Below, in pieces: positions 35,598-45,899 of a stretch of 64,000 bases of DNA. Position numbers and translations under genes: made by a program. Source of the DNA: Azospirillum cavernae (GTDB taxonomy: Bacteria > Pseudomonadota > Alphaproteobacteria > Azospirillales > Azospirillaceae); contig NZ_QYUL01000002.1 of the NCBI RefSeq assembly GCF_003590795.1, positions 496,001 to 560,000 of the forward strand, read 5' to 3'. The notes below the pieces were generated by a model. The model worked only from the letters and a program-made list of their open reading frames with translations, had not been told where the DNA came from and searched no databases. The first letter of the stretch is position 1. Every line of letters begins with the position of its first letter.

Positions 35598-36404
35598 TTA
35601 CTGCGGGCGGCGCGACGCGCGGTGCGCCGGGATCGGGATCGGGCGAATCGCCTGCTCCTCTCGGCGGCTGGCCGACATGTCGATTTCAATGCGCGACAGC
35701 GCCTTGCGCAGTTCGTGCACGGTTTCCGACAGGGACTGGATCGTGCCTTCGTTGGGCTGTTGACGCCAGCCGCGATAGGCGGTGATGCAGGCCTTGGCGG
35801 TGTCGCGCAGACGCCCTTCCACCGCATCGACCGGCGGCACCGGGCCGGAGGTCGACGCAGCCGGACGAGGCGCGTCCGTCGCGACCGGCGCCGGAGCGGC
35901 GGCGGGCGACGCAACCACCGGCTGTGGCGCCGGTTCCGGGCGGCTCAAACGCAGGGTCTCCGAGGGGGCCGCTGGAGCCGAACCGGCGTCGTCGGCCCGC
36001 GCTTCTGGCCGGGTCAGGCGGGGGCGAAGTCGGCTGCCCGCCGTGCGATCCGCCGAGGTCTCGCTCTCCGTCACCGTCGTCGAGGGCGCGGCCTCAGCCA
36101 CCGGGGCGGCCTCAACCATCGGGGCGACGGGCGCAACCGAAGCGGGATTTGTCTGAGGTTCCGCCGCTGTCGCGGGCGGCTCGATCGCGCCGCTGTCGCT
36201 GACGTTCAGCTCCCCTTGACCGCTGGCGGCTTCCGCTTTTTTGATGATGTAGGAAATCGCGCTGGGCGTGCATTCAAACTCGCGCGCGATGGCCGACAGC
36301 GTCGCGCCACCGTTGTAGCGTTCAAGAATTTCCGGCCAGGCCGATTGAGGAATGCGGCCGCGCTTCTTGGGAGACTCCGGTTCGCTCCCGGTATCTGCGT
36401 TCAT
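35598..36404 (-). CDS. HTH protein with long Ala/Pro-rich linker and conserved C-terminal helix
   Basis: 268 residues, not a known named family to me. The N-terminal about 10-58 has a transposase/Myb-like HTH: KKRGRIPQSAWPEILERYN followed by GATLSAIAREFECTPSAISYIIKKAE. Residues about 65-190 are low-complexity Ala/Pro/Glu sequence, likely disordered. The C-terminal about 190-255 is ordered and helical (VEGRLRDTAKACITAYRGWR, LSETVHELRKALSRIEIDMS). The shape suggests a nucleoid- or promoter-binding regulator with a partner-binding tail. An alternative ATG at 36440 adds 12 residues; neither has a strong ribosome site. Confidence 0.75.
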   Translation of the reverse strand: MNADTGSEPESPKKRGRIPQSAWPEILERYNGGATLSAIAREFECTPSAISYIIKKAEAASGQGELNVSDSGAIEPPATAAEPQTNPASVAPVAPMVEAAPVAEAAPSTTVTESETSADRTAGSRLRPRLTRPEARADDAGSAPAAPSETLRLSRPEPAPQPVVASPAAAPAPVATDAPRPAASTSGPVPPVDAVEGRLRDTAKACITAYRGWRQQPNEGTIQSLSETVHELRKALSRIEIDMSASRREEQAIRPIPIPAHRASRRPQ

Positions 36405-36829
36405 TATGTCGCTCGGTTGCCAAAGTGAATTTTGAGTCATTCGTCAGCATGTTTCGCCGGATCGCACGCTTTTGACGCAGGAACACGCGGGCGCGTGCGT
36501 CAACATCATCGGGCTTCACGCTGGCGGGCGATGTTTTCGGTACGGATGACTATCGGAAACTCTTGTCAAAAACGCCAGCATAACTTTGCAGAGAATCGCG
36601 AATTTGTTGGGGTCAGCCACCGGATGGCGGGTGGATGGATTTAAAAACCACCAATGGTGAGAGCGATTTGAAAACAACGAGGGATGCGGGCGATGGCGTC
36701 GTCCTGACAAAAAACGCCGAACGAGCCGCAGCGCCCGCCGTTGCGGATCGGGCGGGGCTGGCTTCCTCATGTCGGCATCCTTTTCCTCTACCGCTCATCG
36801 CGCCGCGAGAGTATTTTGCCGCCCGTTCG
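36405..36829. other. 425-bp intergenic region between divergent genes
   Basis: Contains the divergent promoters of the HTH gene and the GT2 operon. The part 36520-36680 is AT-rich. A 27-bp spaced repeat GATTTAAAAACCAC / GATTTGAAAACAAC occurs at 36638 and 36665. An in-frame ATG at 36635 would add 65 residues to the GT2 protein (beginning with two DLKTT copies), which I consider unlikely to be used. No other gene was seen. Confidence 0.4.
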
Positions 36830-37594
36830 ATGAATAGGATGGCCGCAGTGAGCATTTTTTCGGAAGGCCGACCGCCGGTGCGGCTGTCGGTCGTCGTTCC
36901 GGTTTTCAACGAAGCCGACAACGTGCTGCCGCTGCTCGACGAAATCGAGCGGGCTTTGGCCCCGCTTGGCGGTTTTGAAGTGATCTTTGTTGACGATCAA
37001 TCCGACGACGACACCCAGGCGCGCCTTGCCCCGGCGATTGCGGCGGGACGTTTGCGCGTTCTGCGGCATCACAGCCGGTCCGGGCAGAGCGCCGCCGTGC
37101 GCACCGGCGTGAAGGCGGCGCGTGGCGAATGGGTGGTGACGCTGGACGGCGATGGACAAAATGACCCCGCCGACATTCCAGCCTTGTTCGCCTTGGTGTC
37201 CGACGGTCAGGCGGGAGCGCCGGTTCTGGTCGGCGGCATTCGACAAAAGCGCCAGGACACGCTGTCCAAGCGTTTGGCCTCGCGCTTCGCCAACGCTGTT
37301 CGCCAAGCGTTTCTTCAGGATGGCTGCACCGACAGCGGTTGCGGGTTGAAGCTGTTCCGGCGCGACGCCTTCCTGGATTTGCCGTTTTTCGGCGCCATTC
37401 ACCGCTTCCTGCCCGCCTTGTTCCGGGCGCACGGCCATCCAGTGGCTTATGTGCCGGTCAATCATCGCCCGCGCGAACGCGGGGTGTCGAAATACAACAA
37501 TTGGCGGCGTGGGCTGATCGGCGTGGTCGATCTTCTGGGGGTCTATTGGCTGAAACGGCGAACCAAGCGGTCGCCTGTTTCTGAAGATTTGTGA
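36830..37594 (+). CDS. family 2 glycosyltransferase (polyprenyl-phosphate sugar synthase type, ArnC/DPM-like)
   Basis: 254 residues. GT-A fold with LSVVVPVFNEADNVLPLLDE, FVDDQSDDDT (first Asp pair), VTLDGDGQNDPADIPALF (second Asp motif) and SGCGLKLFRRDAF. The size and RERGVSKYNNW match enzymes that load a sugar onto undecaprenyl or dodecaprenyl phosphate, but no C-terminal TM pair is evident. It is followed after 24 bp by a LAB_N gene and then a GT39 transferase, so it most likely makes the lipid-linked sugar donor for that transferase. Confidence 0.85.
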   Translation: MNRMAAVSIFSEGRPPVRLSVVVPVFNEADNVLPLLDEIERALAPLGGFEVIFVDDQSDDDTQARLAPAIAAGRLRVLRHHSRSGQSAAVRTGVKAARGEWVVTLDGDGQNDPADIPALFALVSDGQAGAPVLVGGIRQKRQDTLSKRLASRFANAVRQAFLQDGCTDSGCGLKLFRRDAFLDLPFFGAIHRFLPALFRAHGHPVAYVPVNHRPRERGVSKYNNWRRGLIGVVDLLGVYWLKRRTKRSPVSEDL

Positions 37595-37618
37595 AATTGT
37601 CGATCACGGAAGTCCACC

Positions 37619-37933
37619 ATGCTTGAACGCGCCATCGCCTGGTTCCAGGACCAGAGCACGACCGATCTGATCTGGATTGGCTTGGGCTTCTTCGCGCAGT
37701 TTCTCTTTATGATGCGCTTTGTCGTGCAATGGATCGCCAGCGAACGCGCCAAAAAAAGCGTCATGCCGGAGATTTTCTGGTATTTCTCCATTGGCGGCGG
37801 GATTTTGCTGTTGGCCTATTCCGTCTATCGGGTTGACCCGGTCTATATGTTCGGGCAGGGGCTGGGGCTTATCATTTATTTCCGCAACCTCTATTTTGTC
37901 TGGAACAACAAGAAACATGGGAGAGAGGTGTGA
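37619..37933 (+). CDS. lipid-A-disaccharide synthase N-terminal domain (LAB_N) protein
   Basis: 104-residue membrane protein with about three TM helices (LIWIGLGFFAQFLFMMRFVVQW, IFWYFSIGGGILLLAYSVY, GQGLGLIIYFRNLYFVW split into shorter pieces). QWIASERAKKSVMPEIFWYFS is the LAB_N signature. Small LAB_N proteins accompany polyprenyl-phosphate sugar pathways, possibly as flippase or membrane partner; an example by genetic context is RgtF of Rhizobium (from memory). Overlaps the next gene by 4 bp. Confidence 0.88.
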   Translation: MLERAIAWFQDQSTTDLIWIGLGFFAQFLFMMRFVVQWIASERAKKSVMPEIFWYFSIGGGILLLAYSVYRVDPVYMFGQGLGLIIYFRNLYFVWNNKKHGREV

Positions 37934-39603
37934 CGAGCCGTCTGCCGCTCTACGCCTATCTTTTGCTGGCGCTGTTGAGCGCCGGGTTGTTCCTGCCCGG
38001 CTTTTCCAACCTGCCGCCCTTTGACCGGGACGAGGCGCGTTTCGCTCAAGCCTCCTCGCAAATGCTCGACAGTGGCAATTACGTCGATATCCGGTTCCAA
38101 GAGGAGACGCGCTACAAGAAGCCGGTCGGGATTTACTGGCTGCAAAGCGCCTCCACCGCCCTGGCGTCGGCGGTCGTTGGCGACTCAAAGGTGATCTGGA
38201 CCTATCGGATCCCGTCCTTTCTGGGCGCTGTTCTCGCCGTTCTGGCCAGCGCCTGGGTTGGGGCGCGGCTGTTTGGCGGCGCCGCTGGGTTTCTCACCGG
38301 GTTGATGATGGCGTCCTGCGTCGTGCTGGGCGTTGAAGCCCGCATGGCCAAAACCGACGCGGTGCTGCTGGCCACCGTGGTGATCGGGCAGGCGGCGTTG
38401 GCGCATCTCTATTTGACTCGCGACCAGGATTCGCCGATGGGGCGGGCCGCCTGGACGCTGCCGCTGCTGTTCTGGGTTTCGGCGGGGCTGGGCATTCTCA
38501 TCAAAGGGCCGATTGTCCTGCTGGTGTCGGGCAGCACGCTGCTGGTGCTGGCGCTGTGGGACCGCAAGGCGGCCTGGATGAAACGGCTGAAGCCGCTGGC
38601 CGGTCTTGGAATCGTGCTGGCCATCGCCGCGCCCTGGCTCATCGCCATCGCCATCAAGACCAACGGCGCCTTCTTCGCCGAATCCGTTGGTCACGACATG
38701 CTGGGCAAGGTCGCCGGTGGGCAGGAGGGCAAGGGGCTGCCGCCGGGCTACTATCTGGGCAGCTTCTGGATCACCTTCGCGCCCTGGTCGTTTCTGGCTC
38801 TGCTGGCGGTTCCCTGGGTGTGGGCGAAGCGTCGGGACGACGCCGTGCGTTTCTGCATCGCCTGGATCGTGCCAAGCTGGCTGGTGTTCGAGGCGGTGCC
38901 GACCAAGCTGCTGCACTACACCTTGCCGGTTTTTCCGGCGATCGCCGCGCTGGCTGCGGCGGCCCTGATGGATCGGTTCGGTCGGACCCAAGACCACCCG
39001 CGCCGCGTCCTGACGGCGCTGGCGGTTGGTTTGGGGGGCTTGGGCTTTGGCGCTTTGACCTTGGCGGTGGCCGCGCTCCCCTATCTGGTGGATGGGCGCA
39101 TCGATCCGGTTGGTTTGGCGCTGGTTCCGGCGGTGGCCGGGCTGTTCGCCCTGTCGGTGCGCGGCTTGCTTCACGCCCAACACCGTTCCGGCATTCTGGC
39201 CGGGTTGGCGGCGGCGGGGTTGCTCTACGCGGGAACTTATGGCGCGGTGTTGCCCGCCATCAACGGAATTTGGATCAGCCGACAAGCGGCACAGGCGGTG
39301 GCGGCGGCGCAGCCCTGTCCGAACAGCGTGGTCGCCTCGGCGGGCTATTCCGAACCGAGTCTCGTCTTCCTGCTCGGCACGCCGACCAAGCTGGGCGGCG
39401 GCGGCGCGGCGGCGGCGCATCTGGTGGCCGATCCGGCTTGCGCCCTGGCGCTGGTGGAAGATCGCGAAGAGGCGGCGTTCCGCGCCGTCACCGATTCAGC
39501 CTTCGGTTTGCGCGGCCCCGCCCGCTTGGCCGAAATTTCCGGAATCAACTACAACACCGGCAAGCGGGTTCACCTGACCCTGTACGCCCGTCCGGGGAAC
39601 TGA
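37930..39603 (+). CDS. GT39/ArnT-like glycosyltransferase (lipid A or cell-surface sugar transferase)
   Basis: 557-residue integral membrane protein with many TM helices. The first periplasmic loop has the catalytic acidic motif FDRDEARFAQ and YKKPVGIYWLQS, as in ArnT and Rhizobium Rgt enzymes that transfer sugars from undecaprenyl-type carriers to lipid A or core. GTG start at 37930 overlaps the LAB_N stop, with GAGAGAGG upstream. The sugar (aminoarabinose, galacturonic acid or other) cannot be read; no arnA/arnB or UDP-sugar gene is near. Confidence 0.88.
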   Translation: MTSRLPLYAYLLLALLSAGLFLPGFSNLPPFDRDEARFAQASSQMLDSGNYVDIRFQEETRYKKPVGIYWLQSASTALASAVVGDSKVIWTYRIPSFLGAVLAVLASAWVGARLFGGAAGFLTGLMMASCVVLGVEARMAKTDAVLLATVVIGQAALAHLYLTRDQDSPMGRAAWTLPLLFWVSAGLGILIKGPIVLLVSGSTLLVLALWDRKAAWMKRLKPLAGLGIVLAIAAPWLIAIAIKTNGAFFAESVGHDMLGKVAGGQEGKGLPPGYYLGSFWITFAPWSFLALLAVPWVWAKRRDDAVRFCIAWIVPSWLVFEAVPTKLLHYTLPVFPAIAALAAAALMDRFGRTQDHPRRVLTALAVGLGGLGFGALTLAVAALPYLVDGRIDPVGLALVPAVAGLFALSVRGLLHAQHRSGILAGLAAAGLLYAGTYGAVLPAINGIWISRQAAQAVAAAQPCPNSVVASAGYSEPSLVFLLGTPTKLGGGGAAAAHLVADPACALALVEDREEAAFRAVTDSAFGLRGPARLAEISGINYNTGKRVHLTLYARPGN

Positions 39604-39639
39604 GGGGCGGGCGCGTTTGCGGGGTCGCGCGGCCCCTCG

Positions 39640-40560
39640 TCACGCGGCGTCTGGATGCTCCTCGGGCCGCCACAGCCAGGCGGCGCCGCGCACGCCGCTT
39701 GAATCGCCGTGCAAGGCTTGACGCACCGGCGTGTCGAAACGGTCGCTGAAGACCCAGCGGGCGATGGCCGACGGCAGCCGCTCATACAAAATGGCGGCGT
39801 TCGACAGGCCGCCGCCCAACACGATGACGTCGGGATCCAGCAGATTGACGACGCTGGCCAAGCCACGGCCCAGCCGGTCCACCAGCCGGTCAACGCTGGC
39901 GGCGCAGGCCGCGTCGCCGTCGCCAGCGCGGGTGATGATCGCGTGGGCGGTCAGCGTTTCGCCGGTCATGGCCAAATGGTCGGCGGCCACCGCCGGGCCG
40001 GACAGGTGGGTTTCCAGGCAGCCATGACGCCCGCAATAACAGGCCGGGCCGGGGCGTTCCGCGTCGGTTGGCCAGGGCAGCGGGTTGTGCCCCCATTCAC
40101 CGCCAATGGCGTTGCGGCCCGACAAAGGACGGCCATGGGCGACGATCCCGGCCCCGCAGCCGGTGCCAAGAATGGCGGCGAAGACCACGCCGCACCCGGC
40201 GCCAGCCCCATCCGCCGCCTCCGACACCGCCAGACAATTGGCGTCGTTCTCAACCCGCACCGGACGGTTCAGGGCGTCGCTCAGGTCACGGTCGAGCGGA
40301 TGCCCGATCAACCATGTCGAGTTGGCGTTCTTCACCAGCCCGGTGGCGGGGGAGATGGCACCGGGAATGCCGACGCCGACCGTCGCCCGCCCGCCGATTT
40401 CGCTTTCCAGCGCCTGAACCAGAGCGGTGATGGTGGCGAGCGTGCCGGCGTAATCGTCGCGCGCCGACGGAACCCGCCGCCGCAGCAACGCGCCGCCGTG
40501 GCGGTCGAGGACGATGCCCTCGGTCTTCGTGCCGCCAAGATCAATGCCGATGCGATACAT
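39640..40560 (-). CDS. mak: ROK family fructokinase (Mak-like)
   Basis: 306-residue sugar kinase. The N-terminal phosphate loop IGIDLGGTKTEG, the catalytic Asp in VENDANCLAVSEA, GTGCGAGIV and the ROK zinc motif CYCGRHGCLE are present. Whole-length similarity by eye to E. coli Mak is high (HNPLPW, NANSTWL, GDSSGVRGAAWLW). It phosphorylates fructose and perhaps other hexoses with ATP. Convergent with the ArnT-like gene (36 bp between stops). The ATG at 40560 starts the domain exactly; longer frames are rejected. Confidence 0.92.
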   Translation of the reverse strand: MYRIGIDLGGTKTEGIVLDRHGGALLRRRVPSARDDYAGTLATITALVQALESEIGGRATVGVGIPGAISPATGLVKNANSTWLIGHPLDRDLSDALNRPVRVENDANCLAVSEAADGAGAGCGVVFAAILGTGCGAGIVAHGRPLSGRNAIGGEWGHNPLPWPTDAERPGPACYCGRHGCLETHLSGPAVAADHLAMTGETLTAHAIITRAGDGDAACAASVDRLVDRLGRGLASVVNLLDPDVIVLGGGLSNAAILYERLPSAIARWVFSDRFDTPVRQALHGDSSGVRGAAWLWRPEEHPDAA

Positions 40561-40760
40561 GACCGCAGCAATAGCGGCGAAGCCGCTTGGCATCAAGCCG
40601 TCCTGTGACAAGAGAGGCGAAGAGGCTGGGACAAATGGCGCGGGCCGGGCAAATCGCTTGGAGCGGCTGGGGCGATGCGGTAGAACGTCGCCTTGGCTGC
40701 GTGACGGCTGTTTGTTCACCAGCCTGCCCGTTCAAACGAACCGCGCCACCGGAGCACAAG

Positions 40761-41513
40761 ATGAGTCGCCTGCGCGCCGCCCTTATCCCGTCGTCTTTCC
40801 CGTTGCGCCGCATGGCCCTGCTGGGCACCGTGTTGGCGGCCCCGCTTGTCCTGTCTGGGACGGTCATGGCGGCGGAGTCCAAGCCCGCCGCCGCCAAGCC
40901 GCCGGTTGTGAAGGCCGCCATCTCCAAACCGCAAGCCTGCTACACCCGCAGCGAACATGCGGCGGAGCAGTTGATTCGCATGCACACGGAGATGATGATC
41001 GTCGGCTTGACGTGCAAAAACGTCGTGCCGGAAAGAAATCCGTTCGGTGTGTATCAGGATTTCTCGGTCAAGAATCGCGCCCTGCTGTCCAGCTCGGAAG
41101 CGACGATTATCGGCCATTACAGGAAGACCAGCGGCTCCAGCGCGACCAAGAATTTCGACACCTTCCGCACGGAGCTGGCGAACGAAAGCAGCCGTCGCGC
41201 CGCGACCATCGGCATTCCACAATATTGCGAGACCTTCGTTGACCGCTCCCAAGCGGCCAAGGAACTGACGCCCGACGATTTGCGCGTTTTGACCAGCGAC
41301 GAGAAGAACGCCGGACTGATGCATCTGGCGAGCAAGCCGCTGTGCGACGTGAAGGTGGTCAGCGTTCCCGACACCAGCCCGTTCCAGGTGGCGCAGGCGC
41401 CGGTCTCCACGACCGCCAAGCCTGCGAAGGCGAAAGCCAAACCCGCCGCCAAGGCTCCGGCCAAGCCAAAGGTCGCCGCCGCTCCGGTGTCGCAGACCGT
41501 CGCGGTTCGCTGA
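40761..41513 (+). CDS. conserved periplasmic protein of unknown function
   Basis: 250 residues. Signal peptide about 1-37 (twin-Arg pair RR then LLGTVLAAPLVLSGTVMA, cleavage after AMA-AE). The mature domain (about 60-210) has four Cys in CYTRSEHAAEQLI, LTCKN, QYCETF and LCDVK, probably two disulfides. The tail is Lys/Ala/Pro-rich (about 215-245), a likely flexible or peptidoglycan-facing segment. GGAG precedes ATG 40761. The family is seen in related bacteria but has no assigned role that I know. Confidence 0.75.
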   Translation: MSRLRAALIPSSFPLRRMALLGTVLAAPLVLSGTVMAAESKPAAAKPPVVKAAISKPQACYTRSEHAAEQLIRMHTEMMIVGLTCKNVVPERNPFGVYQDFSVKNRALLSSSEATIIGHYRKTSGSSATKNFDTFRTELANESSRRAATIGIPQYCETFVDRSQAAKELTPDDLRVLTSDEKNAGLMHLASKPLCDVKVVSVPDTSPFQVAQAPVSTTAKPAKAKAKPAAKAPAKPKVAAAPVSQTVAVR

Positions 41514-41548
41514 GAGCGGCGTTCCGCATAAGATTTTGGTGATGACGA

Positions 41549-41590
41549 AGGCCCCATCCGCAACCAGCGGGTGGGGCCTTCGTCGTTTTC
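41549..41590 (+). terminator. intrinsic terminator after the periplasmic protein gene
   Basis: AAGGCCCCATCCGC pairs with GCGGGTGGGGCCTT (one G-T pair) around a 5-nt loop, followed by CGTCGTTTT. It is 36 bp after the stop. Confidence 0.8.
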
Positions 41591-41850
41591 CGCCGTGCGG
41601 GACGCATGCGCAGCACACAAATCTGTCTTGCAAAAATCCACCGGGCTGGTACTACCAAAACAAGGCGTGGGTTTGCCTCCGTCCCGTCCAAGGCGGAGCG
41701 TGAGGGAGGCCCTGAACGCGAAAAATCATGGCCCGTCAAATCAATAGACGGGTGGACCAGACAGGGGGCTGCTGTTGCGTGATCGGTGTGCCGTGTGTGC
41801 CCGTGTCATGGCGCCCTGCCTTTGCGACGCGCTGAAGGTGGGGTGACGCT
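41591..41850. other. 260-bp upstream region of the liv operon
   Basis: No gene seen. It should contain the promoter for livHMGF, but no convincing -35/-10 pair or operator was found; a GGTGGGGTGA sequence just before 41851 serves as ribosome site. Confidence 0.35.
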
Positions 41851-42756
41851 ATGGAATATTTTCTTCAGCAATTGATCAACGGGCTTTCGCTAGGGGCCAT
41901 TTATGGTCTGATCGCGATTGGCTACACGATGGTTTACGGGATCATCGGGATGATCAATTTCGCGCACGGCGAGATCTACATGATCGGGTCGTTTGTGGCG
42001 TTGATCACGTTTTTGGCGCTGGGGGCGTTGGGGATCACCTGGGTGCCGTTGGCGCTGGTGGTGATGCTGGCGGCGTCGATGCTGTTCACCAGCGTGTATG
42101 GTTGGACGGTGGAGCGGATCGCCTACCGGCCCTTGCGCAACTCGCCGCGTCTGGCCCCGCTGATTTCGGCGATCGGCATGTCGATCTTTCTGCAAAATTA
42201 CATGCAGATCCTTCAGGGCGCGCGGTCGAAGCCGTTGCAGCCGATCCTGCCGGGCAATTTGACCATTCTGGACGGCGCGGTGTCGGTCAGCTATGTGCGG
42301 TTGGCGACCATCGTGCTGACGCTGGCGTTGATGATCGGCTTCACCATCCTCATCAACAAGACCTCGCTGGGTCGGGCGCAGCGCGCCTGCGAGCAGGACA
42401 AGAAGATGGCCGGGTTGCTGGGCGTCAACGTTGACCGGATCATTTCGCTGACCTTCGTCATGGGCGCCGCGTTGGCCGCCGTGGCGGGCATGATGGTGCT
42501 GTTGATCTATGGCGTGATCGACTTTTACATCGGTTTCCTGGCGGGCGTGAAGAGCTTCACCGCCGCCGTTCTGGGCGGGGTCGGGTCGTTGCCCGGGGCC
42601 ATGCTGGGCGGGGTGGTGATCGGGCTGATCGAATCCTTCTGGTCGGGCTATGTCGGCTCCGAATGGAAGGACGTCGCCACCTTCACCCTGCTCGTCCTCG
42701 TGTTGATCTTCCGTCCGACCGGCCTGCTGGGTCGGCCGGAAATCGAGAAGGTGTAA
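41851..42756 (+). CDS. livH: branched-chain amino acid ABC transporter permease LivH
   Basis: 301-residue inner-membrane permease with about eight TM helices. LivH signatures: [36 protein letters not shown] at the N-terminus (quoted in pieces: [16 protein letters not shown] and INFAHGE), [19 protein letters not shown] loop and [17 protein letters not shown]. First gene of livHMGF; livM starts 4 bp after its stop. Confidence 0.95.
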   Translation: MEYFLQQLINGLSLGAIYGLIAIGYTMVYGIIGMINFAHGEIYMIGSFVALITFLALGALGITWVPLALVVMLAASMLFTSVYGWTVERIAYRPLRNSPRLAPLISAIGMSIFLQNYMQILQGARSKPLQPILPGNLTILDGAVSVSYVRLATIVLTLALMIGFTILINKTSLGRAQRACEQDKKMAGLLGVNVDRIISLTFVMGAALAAVAGMMVLLIYGVIDFYIGFLAGVKSFTAAVLGGVGSLPGAMLGGVVIGLIESFWSGYVGSEWKDVATFTLLVLVLIFRPTGLLGRPEIEKV

Positions 42757-42760
42757 GGCC

Positions 42761-44263
42761 ATGACCATGCCGTCTCACGCCGCTGGCGCGCCCCCTCATG
42801 GCGCCCCGCACGTCGCCGCCAAGGCCGTCGACTGGTCGGGCAGCCTGCGCGACGCGGGCTTCGCCGCCTTCGTCGCCCTGCTGTTGACCGTTCCGCTGGT
42901 CGGTTTGCGCACCATCGACCGCCCGACCGGGCTTGGCATCGAAGCCCGGCCCGAGGAGGTCGTCGCCTCTGTCCTGCTGGTTTTCTTCGGTCGTCTGGGC
43001 CTGGGCCTGATCGGCCAGGGTCTGGCGCTGCCGGTGCTGTTTTTGGCGCTGGCCGCCGCCGCCGTCGGTCTGGCCATCCCGCTGCCGACGCAGGTGCTGC
43101 GTCTGGTGCTGGTCGCGGGCGGCGGCATCATCGCGCTCCGCGCCGCCTTCGCCGTCACCACCCACCGCTCGAAGCTGACGCTGGCCGAGCGCGACCGCAA
43201 GATGGACCGCGTCGCCGCCCAGGTGCAGCACGCCACCAAATACATCGCCCCGGTCGCCTTCATCGGCGCCGTCCTGTTGCCGATGACGCCGCTCGCCGAC
43301 CGCCAGTTGCTGGACATCGGCATTCTGCTGCTGACCTACATCATGCTGGGTTGGGGATTGAACATCGTCGTCGGTCTGGCCGGTCTGCTGGATTTGGGCT
43401 ATGTCGCCTTTTACGCCGTCGGCGCCTATTCCTACGCGCTGCTGGCCCATTATTTCGGTTTGAGCTTCTGGGTGTGTCTGCCGTTGGCCGGGTTGCTGGC
43501 CGCTTTTTCGGGCGTGTTGCTGGGCTTTCCGGTGCTGCGGCTGCGCGGCGATTACTTCGCCATCGTGACCTTGGGCTTTGGCGAGATCGTCCGCATCATC
43601 CTGGTCAACTGGTACCAATTCACCGGCGGCCCCAACGGCATTTCCGGCATTCCGCGCCCGAGCTTCTTCGGCCTCGCCGAATTCTCGCGCACCCCGGCGG
43701 AAGGGATGGCGGCCTTCCACGAGCTGTTTGGCCTGGAATTCTCGCCGCTGCACCGCATCGTCTTCATGTATTACCTGATCCTGGCCCTGGCCCTGGCCGT
43801 CAACCTCTTCACCCTGCGCATCCGCAAGCTGCCGCTGGGCCGCGCCTGGGAAGCCCTGCGCGAGGATGAGATCGCCAGCGCCTCGTTGGGCATCAACCGC
43901 ACCAACATGAAGCTGGCGGCCTTCGCCATCGCCGCGATGTTCGGCGGCTTCGCCGGGTCCTTCTTCGCCACCCGCCAGGGCTTCATCAGCCCGGAAAGCT
44001 TCACCTTCATCGAATCGGCGATCATTCTGGCCATCGTCGTGCTGGGCGGCATGGGCAGCCAGGCGGGCGTCGTCGTGGCGACGCTGCTGGTCATCGGCCT
44101 GCCCGAAGCCTTCCGCGAACTGGCCGATTACCGCATGCTGGCCTTCGGCATGGGCATGGTGGTGATTATGCTGTGGCGTCCGCGCGGCCTGCTGGCCCAC
44201 CGCGACCCGACCATTCTCTTGCACGGCGGCAAGAAGCCCGCCACCGGGGGGGCCGCCCGATGA
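42761..44263 (+). CDS. livM: branched-chain amino acid ABC transporter permease LivM
   Basis: 500 residues; long for LivM because of an N-terminal extension of about 170 residues with several extra hydrophobic segments before the LivM core. The core has [40 protein letters not shown] and the EAA loop [20 protein letters not shown]. LivM with such an N-terminus is common in alphaproteobacteria. The stop overlaps livG by 4 bp. Confidence 0.95.
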   Translation: MTMPSHAAGAPPHGAPHVAAKAVDWSGSLRDAGFAAFVALLLTVPLVGLRTIDRPTGLGIEARPEEVVASVLLVFFGRLGLGLIGQGLALPVLFLALAAAAVGLAIPLPTQVLRLVLVAGGGIIALRAAFAVTTHRSKLTLAERDRKMDRVAAQVQHATKYIAPVAFIGAVLLPMTPLADRQLLDIGILLLTYIMLGWGLNIVVGLAGLLDLGYVAFYAVGAYSYALLAHYFGLSFWVCLPLAGLLAAFSGVLLGFPVLRLRGDYFAIVTLGFGEIVRIILVNWYQFTGGPNGISGIPRPSFFGLAEFSRTPAEGMAAFHELFGLEFSPLHRIVFMYYLILALALAVNLFTLRIRKLPLGRAWEALREDEIASASLGINRTNMKLAAFAIAAMFGGFAGSFFATRQGFISPESFTFIESAIILAIVVLGGMGSQAGVVVATLLVIGLPEAFRELADYRMLAFGMGMVVIMLWRPRGLLAHRDPTILLHGGKKPATGGAAR

Positions 44264-45171
44264 GCGCCGTGACGAGCACCGCAATGACGGACGACAAGCC
44301 TTTGCTGAGCGTTGAGCATCTGACCATGCGCTTTGGCGGTCTGGTGGCCAACAACGACGTGTCCTTTGTGGCGCGGGCGGGCGAGATCACCGCGCTGATC
44401 GGCCCGAACGGGGCCGGCAAGACGACGCTGTTCAACTGCGTCACCGGCTTTTACACCCCCACCGTGGGGCGGTTGACGCTGCGCCATTCCGACGGCAAGG
44501 AATTCCTGCTGGAACGGATGCCGGGCTACCGCATCGCCCAACAGGCGGGCGTGGCCCGCACCTTCCAGAACATCCGCCTGTTCGGCGGCATGAGCGTTCT
44601 GGAAAACCTGATCGTCGCCCAGCACAACAAGCTGATGCGGGCCTCGGGCTTCGCCATCGCCGGGTTGCTGGGGCTGCCGACCTACCGGGCGGCGGAAAAT
44701 GAGGCGCTGGAGCTGGCCAAATATTGGCTGGACCGGGTGAAGCTGACCGAATTCGCCGATTGGGAGGCGGGCAATCTGCCCTATGGCGCGCAACGCCGTT
44801 TGGAGATCGCGCGCGCCATGTGCACGGAGCCGGTGCTGCTGTGCCTGGACGAACCGGCGGCGGGCCTGAACCCGCGCGAATCGGGCGATCTGGCCGAAAT
44901 CCTGACCTTCATCCGCGACGCCCGCAACCCGAACGGGCGGCAAACCGGCGTGCTGCTGATCGAGCATGACATGAGCGTGGTGATGCGCATTTCCGACCAT
45001 GTGGTGGTGCTGGATTACGGTCGGAAGATTTCCGACGGCGACCCGAATTCGGTGAAGAACGACCCGGCGGTGATCCGCGCCTATCTGGGCGAGGACGAAG
45101 ACGCCGACCTGCCGCCGGAGATCGCCGCCGATCTCAGCGTTTCGGCTCCCGCCGCGCAGAAGGGGGCCTGA
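44260..45171 (+). CDS. livG: branched-chain amino acid ABC transporter ATPase LivG
   Basis: 303 residues. Walker [12 protein letters not shown]-loop [11 protein letters not shown], the signature region [16 protein letters not shown] (LSGG replaced by LPYG, normal for LivG), Walker [14 protein letters not shown] and the switch His in [10 protein letters not shown]. An acidic tail ([10 protein letters not shown]) extends past the usual end. ATG 44260 overlaps the livM stop; a longer frame inside livM is rejected. Confidence 0.95.
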   Translation: MSAVTSTAMTDDKPLLSVEHLTMRFGGLVANNDVSFVARAGEITALIGPNGAGKTTLFNCVTGFYTPTVGRLTLRHSDGKEFLLERMPGYRIAQQAGVARTFQNIRLFGGMSVLENLIVAQHNKLMRASGFAIAGLLGLPTYRAAENEALELAKYWLDRVKLTEFADWEAGNLPYGAQRRLEIARAMCTEPVLLCLDEPAAGLNPRESGDLAEILTFIRDARNPNGRQTGVLLIEHDMSVVMRISDHVVVLDYGRKISDGDPNSVKNDPAVIRAYLGEDEDADLPPEIAADLSVSAPAAQKGA

Positions 45172-45175
45172 AGCC

Positions 45176-45898
<723 letters not shown>

Positions 45899-45899
45899 G

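Noticed and set aside
35598..36404. Assignment of the HTH protein as GcrA
   Set aside because: GcrA has a different N-terminal motif and C-terminal Cys residues, which are absent here.
36635..36829. Extended N-terminus of the GT2 protein from ATG 36635
   Set aside because: No ribosome site, low-complexity DLKTT duplication and no counterpart in the family, where the protein begins shortly before the LSVVVP strand.
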